Assembly: GCA_020832445.1 (NCBI GenBank)
Contig: JAFIEO010000022.1
Coordinates: 62,001 to 126,000 of the forward strand
Origin: Paracoccaceae bacterium
GTDB taxonomy: Bacteria; Pseudomonadota; Alphaproteobacteria; Rhodobacterales; Rhodobacteraceae
Reading direction: 5' to 3'
DNA length: 64,000 bases
Shown: positions 29,101 to 37,109 of the stretch, in pieces
Layout of the letters: each line of letters begins with the position of its first letter
How positions within the stretch are numbered: the first letter of the stretch is position 1
The notes under the pieces: generated by a model
The model's input: only the letters and a program-made list of their open reading frames with translations
What the model was told of the DNA's origin: nothing
Database searches by the model: none
Program-made: the position numbers and the translations under genes

Positions 29101-29498
29101 GCAAGTGCAGTGGGTGCAGTCATCGGCCGGCCAAGCTGCGAAAAACGCACATAGGATGTTTCCCCCGCAGGCGGGCCGCCAAGGGTTTTGAACACAATGG
29201 GCGCGTCTTCGCCGGGAATGTCCAGCAGCGCTTCTATACTGTTTCCGACAATATGCGCACGCCCCTGCCCTTCCAGACGTTCGGACCAGCTGCCATCGGA
29301 TTCAAGCCACCACACAACGGGAATCGGGCCGGACGGGCCGGTTCGTGCGCGTTCCGGTGCGGGCGGGGGCTGTTCAAACACAAATGTCTCGCGGTCCTGC
29401 GCCACGGCGGGATACGCCATGCCAAGCCCCATGAACAGCGCGCCAATCAGCAAAATGGCGGCTGCGAATGCAGTTTTGTCAGAACGGGGTTCCATCAT
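26094..29498 (-). CDS. Large secreted metzincin-like zinc metalloprotease with Ig-like domain
   Basis: 1134 aa. An N-terminal signal segment (AAAILLIGALFMGLGMAYPAVA) directs export. Residues about 245-345 form a Big_5/SbsA-like Ig domain (LTVTFSEPVTLPSLTRAFSL then GTIYRARI). The zinc motif HEFAHAFGLPH (HExxHxxGxxH) lies at residues 710-720, with a plausible Met-turn SLMW at about 768-771, which together point to the metzincin clan. The rest shows no domain I recognise. It overlaps the upstream 369-aa secreted-protein gene by 20 bp, so the two are coupled. Substrate is unknown; an extracellular or periplasmic protease is inferred. Confidence 0.78.
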   Translation of the reverse strand: MMEPRSDKTAFAAAILLIGALFMGLGMAYPAVAQDRETFVFEQPPPAPERARTGPSGPIPVVWWLESDGSWSERLEGQGRAHIVGNSIEALLDIPGEDAPIVFKTLGGPPAGETSYVRFSQLGRPMTAPTALASHGVNYLTRAGRSVRSLGHDGGMLLNEDGFARIDRAEGELAITVRVNAVSCLSATEPPFVSVAPCDQSHQLSARPDGRANVRVCIVARERWDDDPFACDPPFRVESVRPEPERENVNFETPDLTVTFSEPVTLPSLTRAFSLYTYAPDGDQLKIEGTWDRNGASGYRFSPEEPLYSGTIYRARIESGGAGVLTPEGAMLDEDYIWSFVTMLDLSVQAPEDESPVQLHTFQVVRNAFLTRDKPTLTRAYVTWERHEDVAHHMQPDSFPMQLAYSEHHPRIVGQFRRAPRGRTLRVWRHDDDDIFSHDDRRHARHTINAFGWRPGPDSGTLRLRIEPDDPFPQPLEQTRYSAEREYDVWELDPGELSVVYAVLRIGDWLDGIPDDKRVLMLNSVNMASTYVPQYLPHRGTRTRFIRHSLSYVHFLEALLRDPAMIAAYGGVLVMRELERIEAAVEHNLREQHSSGGDISTPGTWEIFRSVRRGDARYDDSEWESMPNTVLLGAFARWVQERLGQELGPDDMLAIITPPLFLGEATLGRALSPLEHWTVKGAFSNYQARSIMMTMNAGFTADELGVGLVHEFAHAFGLPHLPGNADQVGAASDFNLNIEAYRIAPSGLDGWNKSATEGNAQDENTLVSLMWPSVLPSAASSMHMAEYRTVQHDIRDGMRPGLRDLMDASLPRPTRWAQARPGTTATDAARPQVQSLAISGWMAADDGPLLINPVRLRNAPPVQSDAGRFRAVLRDDGGRILSEMRFDPRPVRGLPAHPATRRLMHLDNPLNPLTWADFAISLPLDPDAAQIEILDGTTVIAALAPQIDGPLGLDLSLDPSGMLKWAATGAPVTGADIHYSPTGNAPWKPLFLHQTAPQIELDLTELSDGPAPRLRVTVSDGLRFAQGEVQLAPPNLEWPAPDFPDTGAFTDGAPITLYLPAAVDRAQLATHLVVTDGTGQELQTELVVNDATLTAGLFLTDDTPVTGALTLAIGRGLSSQYGTAIPPISWPVPD

Positions 29499-30588
29499 CC
29501 ATCAACTCGGTTATTGCTGTGGCTTGAAACGACAGGCAATCGCCCTCGACGGATGTAAACCCTTCGACACGGCAAAGCCTGCCGGACAGCTCCATACGGA
29601 TTTCATCAAGCGCGTCCCCCGGCGCCAGGTGCCAGATGGTCGCGGTTCCCTCGCCCTCTGCATCGTCGCTGGTATAGAAAACGCGTGGCATGCCACCACT
29701 GCCTTCGACCACGAACATTACTTCGGCGGGAATTGGTGTCCCCACGGGGACAGGCGTTTTTGTCCAGATGTTTATGGACAAGACATCCTCATACAGAAAA
29801 TTGGCCGATGCGGGTGAATGGCCCTGTATCGACAGGCGTGTGGTGCCGTCATCGGCCTGCGCCCGGCTGGCTGTCCCGTGTGCCCCGCTGCGGGTAATGG
29901 TCAGCCAATCGAAACTGTCTGTGCCGACCATCCCTTCGATACGCCCGAGAACCTCAACCTCAATGGGGCCGCCTGCGGGGCGCGCCATGTCCGCGCCATC
30001 ACTTGCGGCTGCAAAGTTCAGCGCGCCCGATTTGCAGATCATACCACCATCACGCCGGACAGGGGTATAGTCCAGATCATCCAGTTCATGCAGGCAAAAC
30101 CGGCTGCTGGCGAACTGCCCTGTGACGGTTTGGTGCCCCTCGGACAGGGATAACGCAATCTCGGCGGCGGCGGCGCGGTCAAGGTCTGCCAGCCACACGG
30201 AATTCGGGTCCAATTGATCAACAGGCCAATCCTCGATCAGGATAACTTCGGCCTCGATCAGCATATCGGGGGTGAAATCTTCCAGCGCCAGATCGCCGTC
30301 CCCTTCGAATATCAGGCCGATCATGATCCCTTCAAAACCATCCGCCCCGTCGGATACCGCCAGAAGCTCCAGTTCCAGATCCGTAATTCCGCCCCCGGCA
30401 TAACGGTTGATAAAAAAGCCCGGCTCCTGATCTTCAGGGGTGCCAAGGGCCAGATCGACCGCAACACCGTCAATCTGCCCCGTAATCTGCCCGCTTTGGG
30501 CAACAGCGCAGACAGGCATAAGCGCAAGCGTCGAAAACCAGAAGACTGTCGATCTGACAAGCAAGGGAAGACGCATTGAAATCCTCAT
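29479..30588 (-). CDS. Secreted protein of unknown function, coupled to metzincin gene
   Basis: 369 aa with a signal peptide ending near CAVAQS. The mature part is acidic, beta-rich and contains four Cys (FCLHEL, MICKSG, RLCRVEG, GDCLSFQ), which may form disulfides. Start may be MRISM or the second Met four codons later. I recognise no family. Its 3' end overlaps the metzincin start by 20 bp, suggesting a shared role such as a folding partner, inhibitor or surface anchor. Confidence 0.7.
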   Translation of the reverse strand: MRISMRLPLLVRSTVFWFSTLALMPVCAVAQSGQITGQIDGVAVDLALGTPEDQEPGFFINRYAGGGITDLELELLAVSDGADGFEGIMIGLIFEGDGDLALEDFTPDMLIEAEVILIEDWPVDQLDPNSVWLADLDRAAAAEIALSLSEGHQTVTGQFASSRFCLHELDDLDYTPVRRDGGMICKSGALNFAAASDGADMARPAGGPIEVEVLGRIEGMVGTDSFDWLTITRSGAHGTASRAQADDGTTRLSIQGHSPASANFLYEDVLSINIWTKTPVPVGTPIPAEVMFVVEGSGGMPRVFYTSDDAEGEGTATIWHLAPGDALDEIRMELSGRLCRVEGFTSVEGDCLSFQATAITELMDDGTPF

Positions 30589-30978
30589 ATCTGCGAAACA
30601 CGCGTGGCGATGTGAACGGGAATGTCAGCGGTGATCTGCTGGCATCACTTGCTTAGACCCGAAATTCGCAACCGGCCCCGTTCAAACGAAGGGGGCATTG
30701 CAAGATCATATCTGCATTTGCCGATTTTCGTATGAGCAAGCTGGGACCATCAGAAGGGGGGCGCTACAGATTTTTCCAGAAAGCACAGCGCCTTTTCCGG
30801 ATTTTGCACCGCGCCTATAGCACCACCGCGACCAATGCGCGCATATAAAGCAGGCATAAATCTGGCGCTTGCCTAATTTTTAACCAAACCCGCGCTAAAC
30901 GGGCTGGATTTGCCCCTGATGGCCTTGCCCCGCTGCCATGTTCATGGGCTGCAAGGGGCAGATCAACAAGTGTCAGAC
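30589..30978. other. Divergent intergenic region upstream of nasT
   Basis: About 390 bp between the divergent secreted-protein gene and nasT. It should hold both promoters. No confident sigma-54 or sigma-70 promoter, operator or RNA structure was identified. A longer in-frame reading of nasT from 30910 is judged less likely than the ATG at 30979. Confidence 0.5.
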
Positions 30979-31554
30979 ATGAAACTTCACATCGTCATTG
31001 TAGAACCCGACCAAACCCGCGCGCGGCTGGTGATTGATAGCCTGCAACCGCTGGGCCATCAGGTGACCGTCATTGGCGAGGCGTCGGGTCTGGCGCGGCG
31101 GGTGTGCGACATTGCCCCCGACATTGTGCTGATAGATATGTCCAACCCGTCACGCGACACGCTGGAAGAAATGGCGCTTGCCTCTGGCCCGATGGAACGG
31201 CCGGTTGCGTTTTTCGTTGACCGCACGGACCGCGACCTGACCCAACAGGCCATAGAGGCGGGTGTATCCGCCTATGTCGTCGACGGGTTGCAGCCCGAAC
31301 GCGTGGCATCCGTTATGGATGCAGCCATCGCGCGGTTCCAGATGTTCCGCCGCATGCGCGTCGAGTTGGAGACAACACGCCGCGCGCTGGAAGAGCGCAA
31401 GCTGATTGACCGCGCCAAGGGCATATTGATGAAGGCGCGCGGCCTGACCGAGGAAGACGCCTACGCCTTGTTGCGCAAAACCGCGATGGATCAGGGTCGC
31501 AAAGTGGCCGAAGTTGCCAGCGCCCTTGTCACCGCAGCGGGGCTGTTGTCATGA
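30979..31554 (+). CDS. nasT: NasT: ANTAR-domain response regulator of nitrate assimilation
   Basis: About 191 aa. An N-terminal receiver domain carries a plausible phospho-acceptor at Asp53 (VLIDMSNPS). The C-terminal ANTAR domain is seen at about residues 121-180 (ERKLIDRAKGILMKARGLTEEDAYALLRK), which binds paired hexaloop RNA hairpins and prevents transcription termination. Start chosen at ATG 30979, MKLHIVIVEP. The next gene overlaps by 4 bp and encodes the sensor NasS, and a matching RNA target precedes nrtA, so assignment is firm. Confidence 0.92.
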   Translation: MKLHIVIVEPDQTRARLVIDSLQPLGHQVTVIGEASGLARRVCDIAPDIVLIDMSNPSRDTLEEMALASGPMERPVAFFVDRTDRDLTQQAIEAGVSAYVVDGLQPERVASVMDAAIARFQMFRRMRVELETTRRALEERKLIDRAKGILMKARGLTEEDAYALLRKTAMDQGRKVAEVASALVTAAGLLS

Positions 31555-32720
31555 ACCTGACCACATGCCGTATTGGCTTTGTTCCGCTATTGGATATGGC
31601 GCCGATTGTCGTTGCACATGAAATGGGATTTGCGCAGGCTGAAGGGCTGGGGCTGGATTTGCAGCGCGCGCCATCGTGGTCCAGCCTGCGCGATATGCTG
31701 CTTTGGGGGCAGGTGGATGCCGCGCAGATGCTGGCCCCTGTGCCCGTGGCGATGGCGCTTGGCCTTGGTGGTGCGGTGGCGCGGCTGGACATCTTGCAGG
31801 TGCTGTCCATCAATGGCGATGTGATCGGCGTGTCGCAGATGCTTGCCGACCGGCTGCGCGCGGCGGGCCATGATTTCGCGTTCACTGATGCGCGACAGGC
31901 GGCAACCGATCTCGCAAGGGTGGTTGATGGTCCTTTGCGTATCGGCGTGCCGTTTCCGTTTTCCACCCATGTCGAGTTGGTCACCTACTGGCTGCGCAAC
32001 ACCGGGCTGAACTATGAACTGTGCACCATCCCGCCGCCGCGTATGGCAGATGCGCTGGCCGCCGGCGAAGTGGACGCGTTCTGCGTTGGAGAGCCTTGGG
32101 GGTCGGTCGCGGTGGAACTGGGCGCGGGCACATTGCTGTTGCCCAGCCGCGCCATATGGGCCGTGGCCCCCGAAAAGGTTCTGGCCGCGCGCCATGACTG
32201 GGTGTGTGAAAACCCTGCCCTGACAGGGCGGCTGATGCGCGCGATCTGGCGTGCGGCGAAATGGTTAAGCGTGCCTGAAAACCGCCTTGTCACCTCGGAA
32301 ATTCTGGCACAGCCTGAATATGTGAACGCCCCTGTCGAAGTGCTGGACAGGGCCTTGCGCGGTGAAATGGTCATTTCCCCCAAGGGCGAAATCCGGCGGG
32401 TGCCCGACATGATCCGTTTCTTTGACGGTGCGGCAAGCTTTCCATGGCGGTCGCAGGCGGCGTGGTTTGCCGCCCAACTGGCCGCACGCCACGGGCTTGA
32501 TACCGCCACATGTGTTGATGAAGCCAAGGCCATATGCCGCACGGATCTGTATCGCCAGAATTTGCGCGCGGCGGGGGCCGATCTTCCCGGCGCATCGGAA
32601 AAACTGGAAGGCAGTCTGCACCACCCCACGGCGGTCGCATCCGAACGTGGCCAGATGATCCTTGCGCCGGATGCTTTTTTTGATGGGCAGATTTTCGACT
32701 CCAGCCGGAAATCGCGCTGA
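31551..32720 (+). CDS. nasS: NasS: nitrate/nitrite-sensing CmpA/NrtA-like protein
   Basis: 389 aa, homologous in pattern to NrtA-type binding proteins (IGFVPLLDMAPIVVAHEMGFAQAEG; later GEPWGSVAVELG) but with no signal peptide, as expected for a cytoplasmic sensor. In known NasS-NasT systems NasS sequesters NasT until nitrate or nitrite binds. Overlaps nasT by 4 bp. It is followed by an attenuator-type leader and the transporter/reductase operon. Confidence 0.9.
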   Translation: MNLTTCRIGFVPLLDMAPIVVAHEMGFAQAEGLGLDLQRAPSWSSLRDMLLWGQVDAAQMLAPVPVAMALGLGGAVARLDILQVLSINGDVIGVSQMLADRLRAAGHDFAFTDARQAATDLARVVDGPLRIGVPFPFSTHVELVTYWLRNTGLNYELCTIPPPRMADALAAGEVDAFCVGEPWGSVAVELGAGTLLLPSRAIWAVAPEKVLAARHDWVCENPALTGRLMRAIWRAAKWLSVPENRLVTSEILAQPEYVNAPVEVLDRALRGEMVISPKGEIRRVPDMIRFFDGAASFPWRSQAAWFAAQLAARHGLDTATCVDEAKAICRTDLYRQNLRAAGADLPGASEKLEGSLHHPTAVASERGQMILAPDAFFDGQIFDSSRKSR

Positions 32721-32821
32721 TTTTTTCAGCATAACATTGCTGCACTTGCATAATGGCCGTTTTTCTTCGGGTTTTGCGTTGTTTTCATGCCGCGTGCTTT
32801 TATTGATCGACTTAACCGAAG

Positions 32822-32867
32822 CGGCAAGGATGCCGATTCGTAAAATCAGGGTTCAACGATGAACCCT
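32822..32867 (+). promoter_or_regulatory. Tandem ANTAR-target RNA hairpins in nas leader
   Basis: Two stem-loops with 6-base loops. Hairpin 1 (32822-32835): stem CGGC/GCCG with loop AAGGAU. Hairpin 2 (32848-32867): perfect 7-bp stem AGGGUUC/GAACCCU with loop AACGAU. Both loops have A at position 1 and G at position 4, the known ANTAR recognition features, and 12 bases separate the stems. They lie immediately upstream of the terminator. Confidence 0.85.
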
Positions 32868-32876
32868 TATGGGCAC

Positions 32877-32928
32877 AGCCGCCTGACCAGATTGCGCTTC
32901 CTGCGCGGTTCCGGTCGGCGGCTTTTTT
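32877..32928 (+). terminator. Regulated intrinsic terminator of the nas leader
   Basis: AGCCGCC pairs with GGCGGCT and, after a one-base bulge, GACC pairs with GGTC; the stem is followed directly by TTTTTT. It is 43 bp upstream of the nrtA start. With the two ANTAR hairpins before it, it should stop transcription unless NasT is free. Confidence 0.85.
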
Positions 32929-32971
32929 CGTTTCGGCCCCCAAATTCAGGCCACAGCCAGAGGACATCACC

Positions 32972-34336
32972 ATGATCCGCAAGCTTCTCGCATCCACTTC
33001 CATCATCGCCGCATTCGGCGCGGCGTCCCTGCAAGCCGACACATTCCCTGAAATCGACGACCTGACACTGGGCTTCATCAAGCTGACAGACATGGCCCCG
33101 CTCGCCATTGCATATGAGCGCGGCTATTTCGAAGATGAAGGTCTTTTCGTCACGCTGGAAGCGCAAGCCAACTGGAAAGTGCTGATTGACGGCGTGATTG
33201 ACGGCAACCTGCACGGCGCGCATATGCTGGCGGGCCAACCCTTGGCCGCAACCATCGGCTTTGGCACATCCGCCCATATCGTCACGCCGTTTGTCATGGA
33301 CCTGAACGGCAATGCCACGACCGTGTCGAACGAAGTCTGGGACCTGATGCGCCCTGCCATCCCGTCAGATGCGGATGGCAAGCCTGTCCACCCCATTTCC
33401 GCGAGAGCCCTGCGCCCCGCGCTGGAAGCGTTCGCCGATCAGGGCCGCCCGTTCAATATGGGCATGGTCTTTCCCGTCTCGACACATAATTTCGAATTGC
33501 GCTACTGGCTGGCGGCGGGGGGCGTTCATCCGGGCTACTATAGTGCGGACAATATCAGCGGCCAGATCGGTGCCGAAGCGCTGCTGTCCGTGACCCCGCC
33601 CCCGCAAATGCCCGCCACGCTGGAGGCAGGAACGATTTCGGGCTACACCGTGGGCGAGCCTTGGAACCAGCAAGCCGTTGCAATGGGCATCGGCGTGCCG
33701 GTCGCGACGGATCTGGATATCTTTCCCATGCGCGCCGAGAAGGTTCTGGGCCTGCGCGCCGATTTTGTCGAAGACAACCCCAACACCGTCCGCGCCCTGA
33801 CCCGCGCGCTGATCCGCGCGGCCATGTGGCTGGATGCAGATGACAACGCCAACCGCGACGAGGCCGTGCAGATCATCAGCCGCCCGAACTATGTGGGGGC
33901 TGATCCGGAAGTTCTGGCCAATTCCATGACGGGCACATTTGAATTCGAGCAGGGCGATGTGCGTCCGGTGCCCGATTTCAACGTGTTTTTCCGTGACTAC
34001 GCCAACTTCCCCTTCGTGTCGGATGCCGTGTGGTATCTGACCCAGATGCGCCGCTGGGGCCAGATTACCGAAGCAAAAAGCGACGAGTGGTATGTTGAGA
34101 CAGCGCGCAGCGTCTTTTTGTCTGATGTGTTTGAAGAGGCCGCCCAATCGCTGGTCGATGACGGGCTGGCACCGGCAGACGCCTTTCCCTTCGGCAGCGA
34201 CGGCTTTCGCGATGTGGTCGATCACGCCATCGACGGCGTGCCCTATGATGGCCGCACCCCCAACGCCTATATCGACAGTCTGCCGATTGGTCTGAAGGGC
34301 GAACAAAGCGTCGTCGGCTCAGAGGTGCAGGGCTAA
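32972..34336 (+). CDS. nrtA: Nitrate ABC transporter, periplasmic binding protein
   Basis: 454 aa. Signal peptide MIRKLLASTSIIAAFGAASLQA is cleaved before DTFPEIDD; there is no lipobox Cys, so it is a soluble periplasmic protein. NrtA/CmpA-type motifs include LTDMAPLAIAYERGYFEDEGL, VFPVSTHNFELRYWLAAGG and GYTVGEPWNQQ. First gene behind the ANTAR leader and followed by nrtB and a double ATPase. Confidence 0.92.
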   Translation: MIRKLLASTSIIAAFGAASLQADTFPEIDDLTLGFIKLTDMAPLAIAYERGYFEDEGLFVTLEAQANWKVLIDGVIDGNLHGAHMLAGQPLAATIGFGTSAHIVTPFVMDLNGNATTVSNEVWDLMRPAIPSDADGKPVHPISARALRPALEAFADQGRPFNMGMVFPVSTHNFELRYWLAAGGVHPGYYSADNISGQIGAEALLSVTPPPQMPATLEAGTISGYTVGEPWNQQAVAMGIGVPVATDLDIFPMRAEKVLGLRADFVEDNPNTVRALTRALIRAAMWLDADDNANRDEAVQIISRPNYVGADPEVLANSMTGTFEFEQGDVRPVPDFNVFFRDYANFPFVSDAVWYLTQMRRWGQITEAKSDEWYVETARSVFLSDVFEEAAQSLVDDGLAPADAFPFGSDGFRDVVDHAIDGVPYDGRTPNAYIDSLPIGLKGEQSVVGSEVQG

Positions 34337-34371
34337 GGCCCCGCACCGGCCACAGGCAAGGAGTTTCTGAT

Positions 34372-35442
34372 ATGACTGCAATCGATCCCACCCAAGTTCA
34401 GGCAGAACGTCGCGCGCGCCTGTTCACACGCATCAACAAGCTGGATGGCTGGTTCAAGGTTCTGGGCCTGTCGTTCATGACGCCGCTGTTGCGCGCGCTG
34501 GCAGGCGACAACCCCAAGGCACAGGGCAAACAATTGTGGCAATTGCTGGGGGTGCCGCTGCTGGCGATCCTTGGTTTTCTGCTGCTGTGGGGCAATCTGG
34601 CCCCGAAGGTTGAAACCTCGCTCGGGGCTATTCCCGGCCCTGTGCAGGTTTGGGAACAGGTGGGCGTGCTACACGCCGACCATGTGGCGGAACGCGAACG
34701 CGAAAGCGCGTTCATGGAACGTCAGGCCGCCCGCAATGCCGAATTTATTGCCGCCGGTCAGGAAGACCGCGTACGCGAACGCACCTACACCGGATCGCCC
34801 ACCTATTACGACCAGATCTGGACGTCCGTGAAAACAGTCTTCTTCGGTTTCATGATTGCGACCGTTGTTGCCGTGCCGCTGGGCATTGCGGCGGGCCTGT
34901 CGCCCACCACGAATGCAGCCCTGAACCCGTTGATCCAGATATTCAAACCTGTCAGCCCGCTGGCATGGCTGCCGATAGTGACGATGGTTGTTTCAGCCGT
35001 GTATGTCACGCAGGACGGCATGTTCTCGCGCGCATTTCTGACTTCGGCCATCACGGTGACGCTGTGTTCGCTATGGCCCACGCTGATCAACACCGCCCTT
35101 GGTGTGGCCAGTATTGACCGCGACCTGATTTCTGTCAGCCGCGTGCTGAAGCTGAACACATGGACCAAAATCACCCGTCTGGTGCTGCCATCGGCGCTGC
35201 CGCTTATCTTCACAGGGTTGCGGCTTAGCCTGGGAGTGGGCTGGATGGTGCTGATTGCGGCGGAAATGCTGGCGCAGAACCCAGGCCTTGGTAAATTCGT
35301 CTGGGACCAGTTCCAGAACGGGTCATCGGTCAGTCTGGCGCAAATCATGGTGGCAGTTTTCACCATCGGCATCATCGGCTTCTTGCTGGACCGGCTGATG
35401 TATGCGCTGCAATCGCTTTTCACCTTCTCGAATAACCGGTGA
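34372..35442 (+). CDS. nrtB: Nitrate ABC transporter permease
   Basis: 356 aa, longer than the minimal family because of an N-terminal hydrophilic region and a polar insert near residues 98-150 (HADHVAERERESAFMERQAARN). About six membrane helices, the first near residues 60-80. The BPD_transp_1 core contains the NrtB/SsuC-like GVASIDRDLISVSRVLKL loop and ISAAEMLAQ-type end. Its stop overlaps the start region of the ATPase gene. Confidence 0.9.
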   Translation: MTAIDPTQVQAERRARLFTRINKLDGWFKVLGLSFMTPLLRALAGDNPKAQGKQLWQLLGVPLLAILGFLLLWGNLAPKVETSLGAIPGPVQVWEQVGVLHADHVAERERESAFMERQAARNAEFIAAGQEDRVRERTYTGSPTYYDQIWTSVKTVFFGFMIATVVAVPLGIAAGLSPTTNAALNPLIQIFKPVSPLAWLPIVTMVVSAVYVTQDGMFSRAFLTSAITVTLCSLWPTLINTALGVASIDRDLISVSRVLKLNTWTKITRLVLPSALPLIFTGLRLSLGVGWMVLIAAEMLAQNPGLGKFVWDQFQNGSSVSLAQIMVAVFTIGIIGFLLDRLMYALQSLFTFSNNR

Positions 35443-35447
35443 GCACC

Positions 35448-37109
35448 ATGGCAATTCTGGAATTCAAAAATGTCTGCAAGGGTTTTGGCACCGGACTGAA
35501 CCGCGAGGAAGTTCTGAAAGACATCTCTTTGTCGGTGAAAGAGGGCGAGTTTCTGGCGATCCTTGGCTTTTCTGGCACAGGCAAGACCACGCTGATCAAC
35601 CAGATCGCGGGCCTTGCCCAGCCTGACCGTGGGCAGGTTCTGTTCAGGGGCAAGCCCATCACCGGGCCGGGGCCGGAACGGGGGCTGGTGTTCCAGTCCT
35701 ATTCACTGATGCCATGGCTGACAGTGGCGGGCAACGTGGCGCTGGCGGTCGATGCCGTGTATAAATCCGCCAGCCGTGCGGAACGTGCCGCCATGGTCGA
35801 CAAATACATCGCCATGGTGGGCCTTAGCCACGCCAAGGGGCGGCGGCCTGCGGAACTGTCGGGCGGCATGCGCCAGCGTGTATCCGTAGCCCGTGCGCTG
35901 GCCATGAACCCCGAAGTTCTGCTGCTGGATGAACCGCTGTCGGCGCTGGACGCGCTGACGCGCGCCAATCTGCAAGACGAGATTACGCAGATCTGGCAGG
36001 CCGATCAGAAAACCGTGGTGCTGATTACCAATGACGTGGATGAAGCGCTGCTGCTGGCGGACCGGATTATCCCGCTGAACCCTGATGGCACGCTGGGTGC
36101 GGCGTTCAAAGTGGCTATCCCGCGGCCACGCGCGCGCACCGCCATGAACAACGATCCGGTGTTCAAGAAACTGCGCGCGGATGTGACGAAATACCTTATG
36201 GATGTGGGCATCGCCGCCAAGGTCGAGGAAACACGGGTCTTACCACAGGTCACGCCCCTTCACGGCACACCCAAAGCCTATGCACAAGCCGCCAAAAGCG
36301 GGCTTGATGAGAGGTATCTGGAATTCTCGCAGCTTTCAAAAGTGTATCCCACACCGGAAGGGCCGCTGACCGTGGTGGACCGGTTTGATCTGAAGATGAA
36401 GAAGGGCGAATTCATCAGCCTGATCGGGCATTCGGGCTGCGGCAAATCCACAGTTCTGACCATGGCTGCGGGCCTCAATGACATCTCGGGCGGCGCGATC
36501 AAGCTGGACGGGATGGAAGTGCGCGGCGCGGACCCTGAACGCGCTGTGGTGTTTCAGGCGCCCAGCCTGTTCCCGTGGCTGACCGCCAAGGAAAACGTGG
36601 CCATGGGTGTGGACCGCGTATACCCGCGCGCTTCGCGGAGTGAGCGTCAGGACGTTGTCGAATACTACCTTGAGCGCGTGGGGCTGGGCGATGCGATGGA
36701 CCGGCAGGCGGCGGACATGTCAAACGGCATGAAACAACGCGTGGGCATTGCGCGGGCTTTCGCACTTAGCCCCAAGCTGCTGCTTTTGGATGAACCTTTT
36801 GGCATGCTCGACAGCCTGACGCGCTGGGAATTGCAGGAAGTGTTGATGGAGGTGTGGTCGCGCACCAAGGTGACGGCGATCTGCGTCACCCATGACGTGG
36901 ATGAAGCGATCCTGCTGGCCGACCGCGTGGTGATGATGACCAATGGCCCGCGCGCGCGCATCGGCAAAATTGTCGATGTGAACCTGCCCCGCCCGCGCAC
37001 CCGCAAGGCGCTGCTGGAACACCCCGATTACTACAATTACCGCGCCGAGGTTCTGCAATTCCTGGAGGATTACGAACATGGCGCGCACAAGAAGAAGGAT
37101 GCCGCGTGA
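35448..37109 (+). CDS. nrtC: Nitrate ABC transporter, two fused ATP-binding domains (NrtC/NrtD type)
   Basis: About 553 aa, two complete ABC ATPase domains in tandem. Domain 1: Walker A GFSGTGKTT, signature LSGGMRQR, Walker B LLLDEPLSALD, but the H-loop position reads ITNDVDEA with Asn at residue 195 instead of His. Domain 2: Walker A GHSGCGKST, signature MSNGMKQR (Asn426 for the first Gly), Walker B LLLDEPFGMLD, H-loop VTHDVDEA. The fusion replaces the separate NrtC and NrtD proteins and lacks the substrate-binding C-terminal domain of cyanobacterial NrtC. Start taken at ATG 35448 (a GTG lies at 35439). Confidence 0.9.
   Translation: MAILEFKNVCKGFGTGLNREEVLKDISLSVKEGEFLAILGFSGTGKTTLINQIAGLAQPDRGQVLFRGKPITGPGPERGLVFQSYSLMPWLTVAGNVALAVDAVYKSASRAERAAMVDKYIAMVGLSHAKGRRPAELSGGMRQRVSVARALAMNPEVLLLDEPLSALDALTRANLQDEITQIWQADQKTVVLITNDVDEALLLADRIIPLNPDGTLGAAFKVAIPRPRARTAMNNDPVFKKLRADVTKYLMDVGIAAKVEETRVLPQVTPLHGTPKAYAQAAKSGLDERYLEFSQLSKVYPTPEGPLTVVDRFDLKMKKGEFISLIGHSGCGKSTVLTMAAGLNDISGGAIKLDGMEVRGADPERAVVFQAPSLFPWLTAKENVAMGVDRVYPRASRSERQDVVEYYLERVGLGDAMDRQAADMSNGMKQRVGIARAFALSPKLLLLDEPFGMLDSLTRWELQEVLMEVWSRTKVTAICVTHDVDEAILLADRVVMMTNGPRARIGKIVDVNLPRPRTRKALLEHPDYYNYRAEVLQFLEDYEHGAHKKKDAA

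Noticed and set aside
32735..32755. Possible sigma-54 promoter before nrtA
   Set aside because: GC and GC elements are present but their spacing is three bases too short for -24/-12.
33365..34306. 313-aa open frame antisense to nrtA
   Set aside because: Shadow of nrtA; no domain and no ribosome-binding site.
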